Below the pieces are notes generated by a model, which was not told the origin of the DNA, searched no databases, and saw only the letters and a list, made by a program, of their open reading frames with translations. The translations under genes and the position numbers were made by a program. A DNA stretch of 14,600 nucleotides, from contig MFQK01000029.1 of the NCBI GenBank assembly GCA_001783035.1, positions 22,239-36,838 on the forward strand, given 5' to 3'. Below, piece after piece: positions 6,674-14,545 of this stretch (the stretch's first letter is position 1; each line of letters starts with the position of its first letter). This DNA comes from Candidatus Magasanikbacteria bacterium RIFCSPLOWO2_02_FULL_44_11 (GTDB lineage Bacteria > Patescibacteriota > Patescibacteriia > Magasanikbacterales > GWA2-37-8).

Positions 6674-6702
6674 TTGCAAAATTTGTTCAAGTCAATTATA
6701 GT
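6674..6702 (+). promoter_or_regulatory. Promoter of the vWA-AAA+ operon
   Basis: TTGCAA (6674-6679), a 17-bp spacer and TATAGT (6697-6702). It lies about 38 bases before an SD-like GAGAGG (6731-6736) that precedes the ATG at 6747 by 10 bases. Confidence 0.6.
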
Positions 6703-6746
6703 AGAAGCAATTGAAAAAGCCATAAAAATAGAGAGGTTTTTTAGTT

Positions 6747-9113
6747 ATGCGTCGAACTCCAGAATTGCAAGCAGAAGCTCGTGTATTTGAAAAAAAACCG
6801 ATGGATGTGTTTGGTGTTGTTGAGCGGCCAAAGGTGGAGCGAACTTCGGAACAGGCGGAAGAAATCAAAAGAAAGATCGGGTTTATTGCTCGTGTTTTTT
6901 CGCGTAATTATGATATGGAAGTGTACCCTTCGCCACAAGGCGGATGGGCTTGCGCCTTAGATGAATCATTTATCCCAACGCTTGATCAGTATATGCGTGG
7001 TGAGATCCTGTCGCTTGATGCCATTCCTAAGAAAGCATTGCAGCCAACTAAAATCTATTATGATTTAAATGATGTGGATAAGGGAGGTATGAGTGAGGAT
7101 GAAATTATGGGAGTCATGCGTCATGAAATTGGTCACTCGAAAAATACCGATTATCGACTACTTATAGAAGGACAAAAGAGCGCGCATGACGACGGGAATT
7201 TGCCGTCGAGCTGGGCCAGCGCTTGGAACGCTTGCGAAGATCCGTGGGTGAATAATAAAGAAATCGGCGATTCTGAAACGGTACGTGAGAAAATGACCTT
7301 GTTGTACCGCAAATTACTTCCGGAAATAGTGGAGAAAATTAACACCCAGCCTGCAAGCTGGCAGCTTGGTCTTAATATTATCCATTATTGGCTGACCGAC
7401 GAGAGTATCCCCACCATTAAGGATAAAAAACTTTTAGAGTTATTTGATAAAATTAAACCGGCCGTTGATGCTTATTTTAATGGTGAAACTGCTGCTGAAA
7501 CGCATAAAGTATTTCAAGACAAAATTTGGCCTGTTTTTAAGGATCTAGAGAAGAAATCTCTCAGTAATGAAGAGAAGAAAGAGATGATGCGACAAATGTC
7601 TGATAAATTATTTGGGGCTGAAGGCGAGAAATCAGATGAAAATGAATCCAAAGAAAATGATAAGAGCATAATGGATAAAATTAAGAAAAAGCTGGGACTG
7701 AAAAAAGATTCAGAAAAAGAGCAAAAGAAAAATCAGCAATCTGGCCAACCCGGCGGGCAACCTAAACCTGGCACGCAAGAAGGCCAAGAAACGGTGAAAC
7801 AAGAAATGGAACGCCAGGAAAAAGGAGCCAAGGAACGTAATAATAAATTAAATCAGAGTGGTAACCCCATCGGGGAGCTTCCTGATGATATAGATTTGAG
7901 CAGTGTACCCGATGAAGTAGTGAGAGAGGTACAAAAGGCGATTGATGCTTTGTCGCCAGAACAGAAAAAGGAACTCGCCAAAAAAGCGCGCGAGCGTTTG
8001 GACAAAAAACTGGCCGATCAAGCTAACAAAAAACTTCCTAAAACTTCTCGGATGAAAAAGGATGAAAAAACTGGCGAATATCGACTGACGATCAATACGC
8101 TGCCAGAGGATAAAAAAGCAGAGCAAGTGAAGAAAGCGGTGGATGCATTTAATAAAGAACAGGATGAAAAGGCAGAAGCTGAGACCAAGGCGCAAGCTGA
8201 CAAAGAAACTGCTGAAACAGCTCGCCGCGAAGCTAAACGGAAAGAGGACCAGGAGAAGCAGCAAATGGAAAAAGATGGCTTTGATCCAGCGACTGACCGT
8301 GATCTTTATTTACAGTTTAAAGCGTTGGAACAATCCATGGATGGGCAGATCACTTCTTTTATGCGCGTGATGGAACGCTATTTACCACGCAAGGAAGAAA
8401 CTGAATATGGCGGCGAAGCCACGTACATTGGCAAACGCATCAGCCCCAAGGATGTCATTAAGCGGGCACCGGTTAAGGATTACCGTGTAATGTTGCGTCG
8501 ACAAACGAGAGAATCGGAAGAAACTCGTCTCTACATCGCCCTTTTGATTGATAAAAGCGGATCAATGCAAGGACAAAAAATGGAAGAATCGCTCAAAACC
8601 GCAATCTTTTTTGGACGCGTACTTAAGCGGTTTGGCATACCGTTCGCAATTAAGTTTTTTGGTGATCATGTGGACCATCCGATGGCCTTTGCCGATGATT
8701 ATGACGATCCTAAAAAGCATATTAAAAAGAATCTTATGGCCCAAGGGCGGGCCGTGGGCGGATCGACAGATATGAGTACACCGTTGATGGAAACGATTAA
8801 AGAAATGGTGGAGGCTAAGCGGCTATTTGTGGGAAGTCACGGCGGTGTGTTTATTATTTCGGATAGTGGCGCAAATGCCGGGCCGCTAACCGGGCAAAGT
8901 TTGCAAAAATATATTAAAGAACAACAAAAAACATTTTCAATATTGAATCTACTTTTGAGTAATAACTCGGGCGAGCTGGCCGAGGCACATGCTTTGTTTG
9001 GTAAGGAGCATGTGATTCAGGCGGCAGATTTTGGAAATTTACCAAACGAAGCGTTCAAAGTATTGCGTATTACTTTGGAACGAGTTTTAAAAACTTTTCG
9101 GTCAATTACTTAA
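6747..9113 (+). CDS. HEIGH metallopeptidase-like / vWA domain fusion protein
   Basis: A 788-residue protein of the kind that partners MoxR/CobS-type AAA+ ATPases. The N-terminal domain (about 35-260) has a zinc-peptidase motif HEIGH (H126-H130) and, 34 residues on, NACEDPWVNN (161-170), whose E164/D165 could supply the third ligand. The middle (about 265-570) is highly charged and rich in Lys, Glu and Gln, with a low-complexity GQPGGQPKPG stretch near 335, probably disordered and coiled coil. The C-terminal vWA domain (about 590-788) has a complete MIDAS: D602-x-S604-x-S606 (DKSGSM), T674 (GGSTDMSTP) and D706 (ISDSG), so it should bind a metal and a partner protein. This order recalls CobT and NorD, but the HEIGH domain is not part of classical CobT. 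No signal peptide. The AAA+ gene follows after 9 bases. Whether the peptidase site is active is unknown. Confidence 0.8.
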   Translation: MRRTPELQAEARVFEKKPMDVFGVVERPKVERTSEQAEEIKRKIGFIARVFSRNYDMEVYPSPQGGWACALDESFIPTLDQYMRGEILSLDAIPKKALQPTKIYYDLNDVDKGGMSEDEIMGVMRHEIGHSKNTDYRLLIEGQKSAHDDGNLPSSWASAWNACEDPWVNNKEIGDSETVREKMTLLYRKLLPEIVEKINTQPASWQLGLNIIHYWLTDESIPTIKDKKLLELFDKIKPAVDAYFNGETAAETHKVFQDKIWPVFKDLEKKSLSNEEKKEMMRQMSDKLFGAEGEKSDENESKENDKSIMDKIKKKLGLKKDSEKEQKKNQQSGQPGGQPKPGTQEGQETVKQEMERQEKGAKERNNKLNQSGNPIGELPDDIDLSSVPDEVVREVQKAIDALSPEQKKELAKKARERLDKKLADQANKKLPKTSRMKKDEKTGEYRLTINTLPEDKKAEQVKKAVDAFNKEQDEKAEAETKAQADKETAETARREAKRKEDQEKQQMEKDGFDPATDRDLYLQFKALEQSMDGQITSFMRVMERYLPRKEETEYGGEATYIGKRISPKDVIKRAPVKDYRVMLRRQTRESEETRLYIALLIDKSGSMQGQKMEESLKTAIFFGRVLKRFGIPFAIKFFGDHVDHPMAFADDYDDPKKHIKKNLMAQGRAVGGSTDMSTPLMETIKEMVEAKRLFVGSHGGVFIISDSGANAGPLTGQSLQKYIKEQQKTFSILNLLLSNNSGELAEAHALFGKEHVIQAADFGNLPNEAFKVLRITLERVLKTFRSIT

Positions 9114-9122
9114 TTTAAAAAT

Positions 9123-12100
9123 ATGGTTAAAACAGGAACCGAAGTACAACGCGAGGCCGTCGCGATGGAAGCGGAACGCGGCGAGGGTTTGGAGGTAAAG
9201 GTGACGGTCCAGCCGCCTGAACTATTTGAGGATAATAAGCTACTTATTGAGGAAGTAGCCTCGACTGACGCTTATAATTTAGTCTATCGAGACAACGAAT
9301 ATGTGATTTATGATTCCAATGGCAAACAGCAAAAATTACCTGAAAAATTTCCTTTGGAAATTCTAATGAATGTAACTGAAATTGCTACAAAATTGAAAGA
9401 GAGTAATAAAACTTTTTTTGGACACAGACCCAATTTTGGTTATGATAAAGATAGGGTTTTTACTGTAGAAGAATTCTTTGTACTGTATGGTTTTAGACCT
9501 GTTTTAGCAGAAATGAAATCGTTTGAAAAGTATTTAGATCTGGAAGTGGTCAAGAGGTCGGATAGACACGCCTATACTATGACTGATCTTACAACTGCCC
9601 ATGCTGCTTGGTATACGGGCAAGCGCGCACGGGCGAAACTAAGCTCTTCAGCTGATGAACAGTGGTTCGTTTTGGAAAGAGAAGGCATCATTTATACCTA
9701 CCATACTACCGACGACGGGGGTAGAGCGCTTGAACCAAGTCATTGGCAGCTTGTTAGATTTGATTCGAATAAAATTAATCAGCAGGTACTATCACAATAT
9801 CCTTGGCTCCGAGAATATGCCAAAATAGATAAAGGAAGACCGATCGAAGGAACTAAAGTCGCGGTCAGTTGCGAGAGGGGTATACTGAATGCTGTTAACA
9901 TCGAGAAAAACCAGCGTATTTTTAGCGATGCGGCGGTAGGGTTTGTCGTTGATCCGAATAATCCTCGGATAATCCATTATTTAACTAATGAAAATGAAAT
10001 TAAAACGATCCATGCTGACAAACTTGATTTATCACAAACCGAATCCGACATAAGAAAGCTGCCCTTCACTACCGCGGTAAAAGAGTTTCGCCTGGACCGC
10101 CGCGGTAATTTTTTTCTCATTATCACCGAGGAAAATGGTAAGAATAGATTAAAAATTTTGGAAAAAGATACCTTGCGTGTTACTGCAGAAGTGCCCGAAG
10201 CAAATGAAAAACTTGATATTGATAGCGTTGGTAATATTTATTTTTTAGATCATGAAAAGCGCCTTCGCATGGCCAACACTAATTTTTCTACCTTCCAAAA
10301 AGGTGGCCTTGAGGCGGCTCGTGACGCGAAAAAGAACAGGCTTTTGGCTTTGCAGGAACGACTAGCCAAGGGGCTGACCTTGCCGGCAGCAGGTGCCCGA
10401 GCAAAAGGGGAACAGAGTGAAGATGAGATTTTACGCGCCCTCGGTATAAAGCTTGAAGAAACATTTAAGTCGCTTATTGATAAGACTGCCTCTGTAGCGG
10501 ATATTGATGAGCTGCGGGGGCAGATTGAAGTTATGAAGCAAGACGCGGAGTGGAGTGAACATCCGGAAGTATTTGTGACGGTAGAAGATCGGCTTGCTGC
10601 CAAGGAAAGTGATATGAAAACGGTCCAGCTGCGCACGGACATTCATGATTTTGGGGAATTTCTGAACGGCGTGCATTCGCTGGAAGATTTAATTGAATTG
10701 GAGCGCAAATTTGCGGTGGTCCAAAAAAATCGTCGGGTGGTCACTATACCTGATCGGGCGTTACGTAAGACGATTGATGATGAAATTAAATCTTTGGACG
10801 TAAAGCGTGTTGAAGTCTTGCAAAGTCAGCGGACTGAACTTGAAAAGGGTGTCGAGCTTTTGCTTGAAGAGATCAAACTGTTGATTAATGACGTTGGAAC
10901 TATTGACGAACTCCAAAGTTTGTCCATAGATAAAAAAGTTTTGGCCTTTGAACAGGCACTCACGTATTCAGAACGGGATAAGGCAAAGGCCTGGAAGACG
11001 CACTATAAAGATTTGCTCTCTAATCGTAAAAAAGAACTGAAGAAATTAATGGAGGACGATGAAGAAGCCAGGCGCATGAAAGATGCCGAGACCTTGGCCG
11101 ATGCTGATGAATTTTTGTTGGAGATTAGCGAGACCATGACTAAAGAAATTGCTGATCCAAAGGAAGCAGGTAAGTGGGCACTTCGTCACCCGCTTATTAC
11201 CAAATACCGCCAGAAAATCATGGGATTATCATCTGATGCTCTTCGTCGCGGCGGAGAAGAAAAACTAACTGAATTACTAAAAGAAAAGCAGCGCGATCTG
11301 GAGCATCGCAAAGTTTTGAATATACCGGAGACGGGCGGCGAAGTTGATTTTGGCAAGGCCAAGTTCCCGGTATTTAAAGATGTGAAGCGAGTGTGGCGTC
11401 CTCGGATATTGCCCATTGCCGAAGGCAGCGAGTATGGTAGTTTAGTGTTTGAGGATAACCTCGGGCATATTTTCAGACCCAAAATTGGCGCGGTTAAAAT
11501 GGACATGGAAGACCAAGACACAAAAGATGTAATTGAAGTATATAAAAAAGACGCTAATAAATATTTCGAGTCGATCAAGCGTGATGTGCCGGCCTATAGT
11601 GAAAAGTGGGTACTATCACAACACTTTAAAGATGAACTGAGTGATATCGCTGCTTTAGGGAAAAAGCAACTTGAAAATCAGAAGGGTATTTTGATTTTGG
11701 AAGGTGAAGCGGGCACTGGCAAAAATGTGATGGTGGATATGTTCGCGCATTTTACTAATCATGAAACCTTTACTTTTTCTTGTAACTTCCAGACTGAAAA
11801 AGAAGATATCACCTACGCGTTCAAATTTGATGCCGCCAAGGGAACATATACCATCGACTCACGTTTGATTGAGATGCTGCAAACACCCGGCTCGGTAATT
11901 GTGCTCGATGAGATTAACACTTTGCCACCCGGGGTCACGAAGATGTTAAATCCACTACTTGATTATCGCCGAGCCCTCTATTTGCCGGACGGGCGTGTTA
12001 TCAAGGCCGATCCGACAGTGTTGATTATTGGCACTATGAATCCACAACATTATTTGGGCGTTAAACCATTATCACAAGAGGTAAAATCTCGTGCCCGTAT

Positions 12101-12542
12101 AAAATTTGTGGAGTATCCGCCTGAAAAACGGGGCGGCCAGTACGCGGTCGATGAAGCGATGGTGCTCGCCAAGTATATTGATTCCCTCCAAGGTTTGAAA
12201 CAAGAAGAATTTGAGCCGCTGTGGCAGTACGTTATTAATAATGACACCGCCGGTGGAGGAGATAAATTCGTGGATAAAGAAAAACGCCGGCTGGAAGATT
12301 GCAAACGACTCGCTTTAATTATTAAAACAGCTAATAAGGTCCGCGAGGCGTATCGCGCGTTCCGCACCGGCAAGAGCGCGGATATTATCGAATTTGTGTT
12401 CTCAATGCGCGAATCAGTAGATATTGCATCAGAAATCAACCATATTAAAGATGTGAAAAAAGCAATTAAAGAGGTAGTGCTGCCAAAGATTGGCGATCCG
12501 GCCGAACGAGAACGAGTGGAGATTATTGTGGATAATGTTTGA
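9123..12542 (+). CDS. Large MoxR/CobS-like AAA+ ATPase with beta-propeller-like N-terminus
   Basis: This 1139-residue protein probably uses ATP to remodel or load a target together with the adjacent vWA protein. Residues about 20-390 contain repeated beta-strand/turn segments (VIYDSNGK; WFVLEREGIIYTYHTTDDG; EFRLDRRGNFFLIITEENGK; LDIDSVGNIYFLDHEKRLRM) that look like propeller blades. Residues about 395-730 are charged helices, a long coiled coil. The AAA+ module (about 840-1139) has Walker A GEAGTGKN (861-868, K867), Walker B VIVLDEIN (D929, E930), sensor 1 GTMNP (N973) and an arginine-finger-like SRARIKF near 990. The layout resembles MoxR-group ATPases; AAA+ plus propeller on one chain is unusual. 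The start at 9123 is the first ATG after the vWA stop with no strong SD, suggesting coupling. The substrate is unknown. Alternatives are a chelatase-like or a defence-related ATPase. Confidence 0.82.
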   Translation: MVKTGTEVQREAVAMEAERGEGLEVKVTVQPPELFEDNKLLIEEVASTDAYNLVYRDNEYVIYDSNGKQQKLPEKFPLEILMNVTEIATKLKESNKTFFGHRPNFGYDKDRVFTVEEFFVLYGFRPVLAEMKSFEKYLDLEVVKRSDRHAYTMTDLTTAHAAWYTGKRARAKLSSSADEQWFVLEREGIIYTYHTTDDGGRALEPSHWQLVRFDSNKINQQVLSQYPWLREYAKIDKGRPIEGTKVAVSCERGILNAVNIEKNQRIFSDAAVGFVVDPNNPRIIHYLTNENEIKTIHADKLDLSQTESDIRKLPFTTAVKEFRLDRRGNFFLIITEENGKNRLKILEKDTLRVTAEVPEANEKLDIDSVGNIYFLDHEKRLRMANTNFSTFQKGGLEAARDAKKNRLLALQERLAKGLTLPAAGARAKGEQSEDEILRALGIKLEETFKSLIDKTASVADIDELRGQIEVMKQDAEWSEHPEVFVTVEDRLAAKESDMKTVQLRTDIHDFGEFLNGVHSLEDLIELERKFAVVQKNRRVVTIPDRALRKTIDDEIKSLDVKRVEVLQSQRTELEKGVELLLEEIKLLINDVGTIDELQSLSIDKKVLAFEQALTYSERDKAKAWKTHYKDLLSNRKKELKKLMEDDEEARRMKDAETLADADEFLLEISETMTKEIADPKEAGKWALRHPLITKYRQKIMGLSSDALRRGGEEKLTELLKEKQRDLEHRKVLNIPETGGEVDFGKAKFPVFKDVKRVWRPRILPIAEGSEYGSLVFEDNLGHIFRPKIGAVKMDMEDQDTKDVIEVYKKDANKYFESIKRDVPAYSEKWVLSQHFKDELSDIAALGKKQLENQKGILILEGEAGTGKNVMVDMFAHFTNHETFTFSCNFQTEKEDITYAFKFDAAKGTYTIDSRLIEMLQTPGSVIVLDEINTLPPGVTKMLNPLLDYRRALYLPDGRVIKADPTVLIIGTMNPQHYLGVKPLSQEVKSRARIKFVEYPPEKRGGQYAVDEAMVLAKYIDSLQGLKQEEFEPLWQYVINNDTAGGGDKFVDKEKRRLEDCKRLALIIKTANKVREAYRAFRTGKSADIIEFVFSMRESVDIASEINHIKDVKKAIKEVVLPKIGDPAERERVEIIVDNV

Positions 12543-12584
12543 AGTAAGCAGGTGACTCTAAAAACAAAGTAGAGATAGGGCCCC

Positions 12585-12613
12585 TTGATTATTTTCGCTT
12601 ATTTTGGTAGTAT
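12585..12613 (+). promoter_or_regulatory. Possible promoter of rpmG
   Basis: TTGATT (12585-12590), a 17-bp spacer and TAGTAT (12608-12613). A TATAAT at 12631-12636 also exists but has no -35 partner at the right distance and would leave almost no leader. The 12543-12642 gap also holds a short CTCTA/TAGAG hairpin (12556-12574) without a T-run. Confidence 0.4.
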
Positions 12614-12642
12614 AGACCTACTTTGACCTTTATAATAATGCT

Positions 12643-12798
12643 ATGTCCCAAGATAACATGATCAAGTTCGAGTGCTCGGTTTGTAAGCGTGCGAACTATT
12701 TTAGTCGCAAGAACAAGAAAATCCTCAAGAACCGGCTGGAAAATAGCAAGTTTTGCAAGTACTGCCGCAAACATACGACGCACAAAGAAACCAAATAA
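12643..12798 (+). CDS. rpmG: 50S ribosomal protein L33
   Basis: This 51-residue ribosomal protein of the large subunit is short enough to be missed by ORF callers. The sequence contains IKFECSVCKRANYFSRKNKK and ends YCRKHTTHKETK, the classic L33 C-terminus. Four cysteines (C11, C14, C38, C41) form the zinc-ribbon version of L33. The length is normal. No SD is visible before the ATG at 12643; TTTATAATAATGCT precedes it. It lies 100 bases after the AAA+ gene and 51 bases before the membrane protein, so it may be transcribed with the latter. Confidence 0.93.
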   Translation: MSQDNMIKFECSVCKRANYFSRKNKKILKNRLENSKFCKYCRKHTTHKETK

Positions 12799-12805
12799 TT
12801 TCCAA

Positions 12806-12838
12806 GTAACGAGCCACAACCTCGTTCTTTGTCGTTAC
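12806..12838 (+). other. Two mutually exclusive hairpins between rpmG and the membrane protein gene
   Basis: AACGAG (12808-12813) can pair with CTCGTT (12821-12826) around CCACAAC. Alternatively, GTAACGA (12806-12812) can pair with TCGTTAC (12832-12838). The two folds share the left arm. No strong T-run follows, so this is not a clear terminator; it could mark the mRNA end or affect the next start codon. Confidence 0.4.
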
Positions 12839-12849
12839 ATATCTTGTCT

Positions 12850-13659
12850 ATGCGTTTTTTTAAATCGTTCTACAACAGTCTTTGGAACCTATCATGGTTG
12901 AAACAGCAGAAAAGTTTTCGGGGGGCGGCTTTTCGCTACTTTCTGTTATTCATATTTTTAATTATCGTTGTCGGTTTGATTCCGGTCGCGATAGTTTTGC
13001 CCGGTCTCGCCAAAGACGCGCAAGAGGGAGTAGAAAGGCTGCCAGATTTTACGGCTCAGCTGAAAAACGGTACTTTGCAAATAAGCGGTTTACCCCAACC
13101 ATATGTGAGTCATGAAAAAGACTCGGTATTGGTAATTGATACGGTCACGACGTCGAGTGTTTCTTTGTCTGCGTATTTTACGACAACTACCGAGAGCGGA
13201 ATTCTTATAACTCGCGACCGATTGGAAGTGCTTGATAGAGACGGTAGCGAACAAATTCAGCCGTTTGGGTCGTTGCCAGATTATGGCGTTGATAAAAGCG
13301 AGGTGACAACACTGATAAACCGTTTTACCGGTCCAGTCACCATTATCGTTATAATGTTACTTATCGCAGTTTTGTTTTATCTTGTTATTTTTATCACTAA
13401 GCTGTGGTCGCTTGTGGTGGTAGCCGGTTTAGTCTGGGTGGTTGCGAAAATTATCAATAAAAGTTGGAAATTCAGTGAGTTAGTTACAGTCGGCTTATTT
13501 GCCATGACACTGCCGACAATTATTTCTTTACTGTTGGCGACGCTGGGAGTCCAACTTCCCTTTATTAATTTTTTGGCTTTACTGGCCTTTATGATGGCCG
13601 TGGTGATTACGAATGATGGCGAGGTGGCCAAGGTTGACGTTCCTCCTTCTTCCGTGTAA
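12850..13659 (+). CDS. Polytopic membrane protein, DUF1189-like
   Basis: This 269-residue integral membrane protein has segments at about 29-50, 162-182, 185-203, 212-232 and 238-254. Between the first and second lies a soluble loop of about 110 residues (52-160) with beta-strand character, probably extracytoplasmic. The N-terminal FFKSFYNSLWNLSWLKQQ followed by a membrane anchor, and the loop beginning LPDFTAQLKNGTLQISGLPQPY, resemble DUF1189 proteins as I recall them; no function is established. The start at 12850 (MRFFKSF) is preferred; a TTG at 12829 in the same frame would lie in the hairpin region. No clear SD. The stop codon forms part of the predicted promoter of tRNA-Trp. Confidence 0.75.
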   Translation: MRFFKSFYNSLWNLSWLKQQKSFRGAAFRYFLLFIFLIIVVGLIPVAIVLPGLAKDAQEGVERLPDFTAQLKNGTLQISGLPQPYVSHEKDSVLVIDTVTTSSVSLSAYFTTTTESGILITRDRLEVLDRDGSEQIQPFGSLPDYGVDKSEVTTLINRFTGPVTIIVIMLLIAVLFYLVIFITKLWSLVVVAGLVWVVAKIINKSWKFSELVTVGLFAMTLPTIISLLLATLGVQLPFINFLALLAFMMAVVITNDGEVAKVDVPPSSV

Positions 13660-13662
13660 AAT
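13634..13662 (+). promoter_or_regulatory. Promoter of tRNA-Trp overlapping the end of the preceding gene
   Basis: TTGACG (13634-13639), a 17-bp spacer and TAAAAT (13657-13662). The first three bases of the -10 box are the TAA stop of the membrane protein gene. Predicted start is near 13669, about 5 bases before the mature tRNA. Confidence 0.65.
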
Positions 13663-13673
13663 AGGGCGAATTC

Positions 13674-13744
13674 GGGCGCGTCGTATAATGGTAGTACGGC
13701 GGTCTCCAAAACCGCCTGCGTAGGTTCGATTCCTACCGCGCCTG
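13674..13744 (+). tRNA. tRNA-Trp (anticodon CCA)
   Basis: Acceptor GGGCGCG (13674-13680) pairs with CGCGCCT (13737-13743), the first pair being G-U; discriminator G13744 is typical for tryptophan. The anticodon stem GCGGT/ACCGC has loop CTCCAAA with CCA at 13706-13708. The T arm is GTAGG-TTCGATT-CCTAC. The 3' CCA is not encoded (CAA follows). Confidence 0.95.
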
Positions 13745-13750
13745 CAACGT

Positions 13751-13783
13751 AAATTTATGGCTAAGCTAAGCCATAAATTTTTT
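13751..13783 (+). terminator. Intrinsic terminator after tRNA-Trp
   Basis: A 12-bp perfect stem, AAATTTATGGCT (13751-13762) with AGCCATAAATTT (13769-13780), loop AAGCTA, followed by six T (13778-13783). The A-rich left side could let it work on the opposite strand as well. Confidence 0.9.
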
Positions 13784-13817
13784 AATCTAGAGTAGAGTAA
13801 GAACGAAATATATTGCT

Positions 13818-13846
13818 TTAACGCTTGGTCTAGACTTTATTATAAT
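13818..13846 (+). promoter_or_regulatory. Promoter of the A+T-rich terminal gene
   Basis: TTAACG (13818-13823), a 17-bp spacer and TATAAT (13841-13846). Predicted start is near 13853. Confidence 0.55.
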
Positions 13847-13849
13847 ACA

Positions 13850-14545
13850 GTGTTATTCTTTAACCATAAACAAAATTTTAGCTTCCAAGACGGTCGTGGA
13901 GATATTGAACATTCATTCAATAAATTTATGGAAGGAAAACGCAAAATTTGTAATGGTGAGAATGGGGTACATGACATAACATGTCCCGCCAGGAAGGAAG
14001 TCTTGGTTTCCGAATCGTCTGAATTTAATGTTGATCGCAAAGAGAATGGTGATACGTTTAGGTCCACTGAAAAGCAACTTATAGCGAAGGCTGAAAAAAA
14101 ATTTTGGGAATTAGGCTCTAAAGCTGGAAACAAAAATCTCAGAAAATTGCCAAGGGATTTATTTCGCGGCATTGGAGATGAAGCATCGCCATATTACTGT
14201 TCAGAAGAAAAAATGGAGAAAATTCATACATATTTAAAATTAGCAAAAGACCTTTTTGAAATTGAACCAAATGGATTTTTAAACACCACAATTTCAAATG
14301 TAAAAGGGTTAACAGATATCTTTTGTTTTAATCATCAGAATGTCGTACCAATAGAGTGTTTTTCTGTTGCAAGCAACGCCATAACTGTTGAAAAAAATTT
14401 AAAAGATAAAGAACAGTATTTAAAATTCGATCGAATTAAAGATAAATTGTTAGAAATTTTTGATAAATATAAAATAGAACACAAATATTCCGTTTTTTTG
14501 GCCGACATTGACTATAAATACAGTTTAAATGAGTATTCAAAATAA
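13850..14545 (+). CDS. Unknown protein, A+T-rich, possibly interrupted at its 3' end
   Basis: I do not recognise this frame of up to 231 residues. It is soluble, charged and helix-rich, with no signal peptide or membrane segment. Base composition is clearly more A+T-rich than in the other genes (AAA, GAA, ATT and TTT codons dominate toward the end), which hints at transfer. The start is uncertain: the only early candidate is GTG at 13850, just 3 bases after the -10 box and so before the expected transcript start. The first ATG is at 13928 (MEGKRKICNG), giving 205 residues, with no SD. After the TAA at 14543-14545 the same frame continues open to the window edge with protein-like sequence (WDSNTERIREKTGVEVSR), so the real gene may be longer and broken here. 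It is separated from the upstream genes by a strong terminator. Confidence 0.55.
   Translation: MLFFNHKQNFSFQDGRGDIEHSFNKFMEGKRKICNGENGVHDITCPARKEVLVSESSEFNVDRKENGDTFRSTEKQLIAKAEKKFWELGSKAGNKNLRKLPRDLFRGIGDEASPYYCSEEKMEKIHTYLKLAKDLFEIEPNGFLNTTISNVKGLTDIFCFNHQNVVPIECFSVASNAITVEKNLKDKEQYLKFDRIKDKLLEIFDKYKIEHKYSVFLADIDYKYSLNEYSK

Noticed and set aside
7614..7800. Low-complexity Lys/Glu/Gln tract as a repeat element
   Set aside because: A compositional linker within the vWA protein without regular nucleotide repeats.
6747..12542. CobS/CobT cobaltochelatase or NorD/NorQ pair
   Set aside because: Domain order is similar, but both proteins are much larger, carry extra HEIGH and propeller-like regions, and no cobalamin or nitric-oxide reductase genes are nearby.
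12631..12636. TATAAT as the rpmG -10 box
   Set aside because: No -35 hexamer at 16-18 bp and no extended -10; a start from it would fall at or after the ATG at 12643.
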